Source: Pseudomonas sp. GD03944 | GTDB lineage: Bacteria > Pseudomonadota > Gammaproteobacteria > Pseudomonadales > Pseudomonadaceae | DNA length: 64,000 nucleotides | Reading direction: 5' to 3' | Assembly: GCF_029839275.1 (NCBI RefSeq) | Contig: NZ_JAOCAH010000011.1 | Location: 62,001-126,000, forward strand | Part shown: positions 61,235 to 64,000 of the stretch, one piece after another | Numbering within the stretch: the first letter of the stretch is position 1 | Layout: each line of letters begins with the position of its first letter | Position numbers and translations under genes: made by a program | Notes under the pieces: model-generated | Seen by the model: only the letters and a program-made list of their open reading frames with translations | What the model was told of the DNA's origin: nothing | Databases searched by the model: none

Positions 61235-61278
61235 CAGGAGACTCAGGAACCCGGGCCTGCGCCCGGGTCGGCACGCAC

Positions 61279-62769
61279 TCAGATGTGCGCGTCCTGGTAT
61301 TCCTTCTCGGCTTCGTCGAAGCGCTTCTGCATGGAAGTGCTCGGACCGTTGCCGATCTTGCTGAAGACCACGATGGCGATGGTGGCCAGGATGAAGCCCG
61401 GGATGATTTCGTACAGGCCCAGGCCCACGAACTCTTTCCACAGCACCACGGTGAAGGCACCGACCAGCATACCGGCCAGGGCGCCGTTACGGGTCATGCC
61501 TTTCCAGACCAGGGACAGGATCACCACCGGACCGAAGGCAGCGCCGAAGCCCGCCCAGGCGTAGGACACCAGGCCCAGGACCTTGGCATCGGGGTTGGAG
61601 GCGATCAGGATCGCTACCACCGCGATCAGCAGCACCATGCCACGGCCAACCCAGACCAGTTCCTTCTGGCTGGCGCCTTTGCGCAGGAAAGCCTTGTAGA
61701 AGTCTTCGGTCAGGGCACTGGAGCACACCAGCAGCTGGCAGCTCAGGGTGCTCATCACGGCCGCCAGGATGGCGGACAGCACCAGGCCGGCAATCCAGGG
61801 GTTGAACAGGATCTTGGTCAGTTCGATGAACACGCGCTCGCCGTTCTCGGTGACCGGACCGGCCTGCCCCGGGTTGTTGGCGAAGTAGGCGATGCCGAAG
61901 AAGCCCACGGCTACGGCGCCGCCCAGGCACAGAATCATCCAGGCCATGCCGATGCGGCGTGCAGCCGGGATCGACTTGACCGAGTCGGCGGCCATGAAGC
62001 GCACCAGGATGTGCGGCTGGCCGAAGTAGCCCAGGCCCCAGCCCAGCAGGGAAATGATGGCGATGAAGGACAGGCCGCGGAACATGTCGAAGTTGGCCGG
62101 GTTGGCCTGCTCGATGGTGGCCATGGCCGCGTCGTAGTCGCCCAGGGCCAGGATCACGAACACCGGGGTGATCAGCAGAGCGAAGATCATCATGGTGGCC
62201 TGTACGGTGTCGGTCCAGCTCACGGCCAGGAAACCACCGACGAACACGTAGAGGATGGTGGCGGCTGCGCCGACCCACAGGGCGGTGTCATAGGACAGGC
62301 CGAAGGTGGATTCGAACAGGCGGGCACCGGCGACCACGCCCGAGGCGCAGTAGATGGTGAAGAACACCAGGATCACCAGGGCCGAGAAGATGCGCAGCAC
62401 GCGGCTGCTGTCTTCGAAGCGGTTAGTGAAGTAGTCCGGCAGGGTCAGGGCGTTGCCGTTGTGCTCGGTCTGCACGCGCAGGCGACCGGCGACGAACAGC
62501 CAGTTCAGGTACGCACCGATGATCAGGCCGATGGCGATCCAGCTTTCGGAGATACCGGCGACGAAGATCGCGCCCGGCAGGCCCATCAGCAGCCAGCCGC
62601 TCATGTCCGATGCACCGGCCGACAGCGCGGTGACGAAACTGCCCAGGCTGCGACCGCCCAGGATGTAGTCGGAGAAGTTCTTGGTGGCGCGGTAGGCGAT
62701 GAAGCCGATCAACACCATGGCCAGGATATAGACCACGAAGGTGACCAGCATTGGAGTACTAGCTGTCAT
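61279..62769 (-). CDS. putP: sodium/proline symporter
   Basis: A 496-aa symporter of the solute:sodium symporter family with about 13 membrane helices, importing proline with sodium. Diagnostic are DYILGGRSLGSFVTALSAGA (TM2, sodium site), GGFLAVSWTDTVQ and LSCQLLVCSSALTEDFYK. The ATG at 62769 follows GAGGGGAG. In many pseudomonads putA is beside putP; it is not in this window up to 64,000. Confidence 0.95.
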   Translation of the reverse strand: MTASTPMLVTFVVYILAMVLIGFIAYRATKNFSDYILGGRSLGSFVTALSAGASDMSGWLLMGLPGAIFVAGISESWIAIGLIIGAYLNWLFVAGRLRVQTEHNGNALTLPDYFTNRFEDSSRVLRIFSALVILVFFTIYCASGVVAGARLFESTFGLSYDTALWVGAAATILYVFVGGFLAVSWTDTVQATMMIFALLITPVFVILALGDYDAAMATIEQANPANFDMFRGLSFIAIISLLGWGLGYFGQPHILVRFMAADSVKSIPAARRIGMAWMILCLGGAVAVGFFGIAYFANNPGQAGPVTENGERVFIELTKILFNPWIAGLVLSAILAAVMSTLSCQLLVCSSALTEDFYKAFLRKGASQKELVWVGRGMVLLIAVVAILIASNPDAKVLGLVSYAWAGFGAAFGPVVILSLVWKGMTRNGALAGMLVGAFTVVLWKEFVGLGLYEIIPGFILATIAIVVFSKIGNGPSTSMQKRFDEAEKEYQDAHI

Positions 62770-62977
62770 TGGGGAACTCCCCTCTCGTTTGTTGTTATTC
62801 AGGCAACGGGGGATAAGCCCGCGCCCTGCATGGCAAAGTGCGTGCGCTTGTGGCGCCCGCGCATTCTCGACACTGCGCCTGAACGGCGAACCCGATGACG
62901 CTGGCGAACCCCCGCACAGCCCATCCACCGATCAGACGACCTCGTCGTCCGGGAGGAATCCGCCTCCCAATACGACA

Positions 62978-63007
62978 ACGGGCGAATGCCTTTCGACACT
63001 CGCCCGT
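62978..63007 (-). terminator. hairpin downstream of small gene
   Basis: ACGGGCGA (62978-62985) pairs with TCGCCCGT (63000-63007). It lies eight bases after the stop of the leftward small gene at 63015. The T tract is poor, so it may be a terminator or a 3' stabiliser. Confidence 0.5.
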
Positions 63008-63014
63008 CAAACAC

Positions 63015-63152
63015 TCAATCCTGGCTGGCCTGCACCAGCATGTTCGCCGACTCACCGGTCACCACAGAGGCCTGCACAGGCAGGACACAACCACCGCTAC
63101 CGGTAGCCGCATCACGGTTCATGCACTGTACGGCGAGACTGATGCGGGGCAT
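63015..63152 (-). CDS. possible small protein, 45 aa
   Basis: A 45-codon frame beginning MPRISLAVQCMNRDAATG and ending MLVQASQD. An AAGAGG ribosome site lies 9-14 bases before the ATG and a strong hairpin follows the stop, which together suggest a real gene. Alternative start ATG at 63161. No domain recognised. The rest of 62770-63439 (upstream regions of putP and of this gene) shows nothing else I can support. Confidence 0.45.
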   Translation of the reverse strand: MPRISLAVQCMNRDAATGSGGCVLPVQASVVTGESANMLVQASQD

Positions 63153-63439
63153 CACGTCCATCCTCTTGTGAAAACTCGGGTCATGCACACCACACTTACG
63201 GTCTAGCTCACATCGGCTGGTCTGACCAATCCTCGACTGTGAACCGTGCATCGAAAAATGTGGAGCGCGGAATTTAGTGGCAGAGCGATGACAGCTTCTT
63301 GCGAAAACCTCTGGAGTTTTTTCAAGAAACTACGGCGCGCGGAACTTACACGAAATGCCCGTGTACGCCCAGCCCACGGGGCGAACACGCTGTGAAATCC
63401 TGCAACGGCTCTACCCCGCGGGCTGGCCTGGACAGGCGC

Positions 63440-63898
63440 CTAGTCGACGATGCGGCGCATGCCGATATGCGGGATGCCGTCTTCCAGGTACTCCTCGGTC
63501 ACCGCCACGAAGCCGGAGCGACCGTAGAAGCGCTGCAGGTGCGCCTGGGCCGAGAGGTACACGGGGATTTCCGGCCAGCGCTCGGCGCACGCGGCCAGCG
63601 CCTGCTCCATCAGGGTATGACCGAGGCCGGTGCCGCGGGCCTGTTCGGCGATCACCACCCGGCCGATGGTCACTTCGCCTTCCTGGGTGGAAGGGTCCAG
63701 CAAGCGCAGGTAGGCCACCAGGGTATCGCCGTCCCAGGCCAGCAGGTGACAGGTGTCGGCCTGCAGGTCGAGGCCATCGACTTCCTGGTAGGGGCATTGC
63801 TGTTCGACCACGAACACCTGGGTGCGCAGGCGCAGGGCGGCATACAGGTCGTTCTTGCTCAGTTCGCTGTGGTGCAGGAGTTGCCAGGTGATGGGCAT
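63440..63898 (-). CDS. elaA: GNAT N-acetyltransferase, ElaA family
   Basis: A 152-aa acetyltransferase. The start LSKNDLYAALRLRTQVFVVEQ and CPYQEVDGLD are typical of ElaA. The acetyl-CoA loop is VVIAEQARGTGLGHTLM, and AQAHLQRFYGRSGF lies near the end. The acetyl acceptor is unknown. Confidence 0.9.
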   Translation of the reverse strand: MPITWQLLHHSELSKNDLYAALRLRTQVFVVEQQCPYQEVDGLDLQADTCHLLAWDGDTLVAYLRLLDPSTQEGEVTIGRVVIAEQARGTGLGHTLMEQALAACAERWPEIPVYLSAQAHLQRFYGRSGFVAVTEEYLEDGIPHIGMRRIVD

Positions 63899-63950
63899 GT
63901 ACGCAATCGTCTCGCGGGTTGGGAAGGCGCCCGTACAGGGCGCCCTTGAA

Positions 63951-64000
63951 TCACTTGATGCCGAGCCGCTTGGCCAGGCGATTGAGGTTGGCGCGGTCGA
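63951..64000 (-). CDS. C-terminal end of a gene, probably a Fis-type helix-turn-helix regulator (5' part beyond window)
   Basis: Only the last 15 codons are visible, reading DRANLNRLAKRLGIK. This resembles the recognition helix of Fis-type helix-turn-helix domains at the end of sigma54-dependent activators or other regulators (compare xSRANLYRLLKRxGL). With so few residues the call is tentative. Confidence 0.4.
   Translation of the reverse strand, partial: DRANLNRLAKRLGIK

Overview
The window is high-GC chromosomal DNA of a Pseudomonas. Gene content and order (motY-pyrC-rnt, bfd-bfr, grxD, argF with an ABC ATPase, ybaK, glpK/glpR/glpD, metE/metR, the ligase-Lhr repair cluster, putP) and a REP element with the sequence AAGCCCGCTCCTACA point to the P. 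putida group or a close relative. This is inferred from gene families and order; no 16S gene or other species marker is present.

Layout. 1-17.8 kb is conserved core: the start of motY, pyrimidine synthesis (pyrC) with RNase T, a thioesterase, a MocR regulator, iron storage (bfd with a Fur box, bfr), grxD, a lone molybdopterin oxidoreductase, a small lipoprotein, argF translationally coupled to an ABC ATPase, a PhzF-like protein, a periplasmic binding protein, and glycerol catabolism (glpK, glpR, glpD) in a rearranged order with no glpF. 17.8-33.5 kb holds a lipase-like hydrolase, metE/metR, a GST, a Sel1/SEC-C protein, a four-gene DNA repair operon (exonuclease, ATP-dependent ligase, Lhr-Core helicase, PdeM nuclease), small conserved genes and a Tat-exported aldo/keto reductase.

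33.8-41.8 kb is an accessory island, AT-richer than its surroundings, and is the most interesting part. It has two probable defence modules. The first is a tight three-gene operon: an alpha/beta hydrolase, a caspase-like protease and a 545-aa protein I cannot assign. The second is a retron: a predicted msr-msd RNA bounded by a 13-bp a1/a2 inverted repeat, placed directly after a sigma70-like promoter and 14 nt before a reverse transcriptase whose C-terminus is a complete trypsin-like serine protease. Three small orphan genes follow; one resembles an immunity protein.

41.9-64 kb returns to chromosomal genes: a TetR regulator, an amino-acid-type dCache chemoreceptor, an LpxR-like outer-membrane enzyme, an SDR next to an AraC regulator, an exonuclease III homologue, a TrmK-like methyltransferase, a metallo-beta-lactamase-fold hydrolase, a cluster of palindromic intergenic repeats, a secreted tandem-repeat mini-protein, a MerR/SDR pair, a methyltransferase/VOC/VOC/aldo-keto reductase operon, a large class A PBP-like protein, putP, a GNAT acetyltransferase, and the last codons of a gene running off the end.
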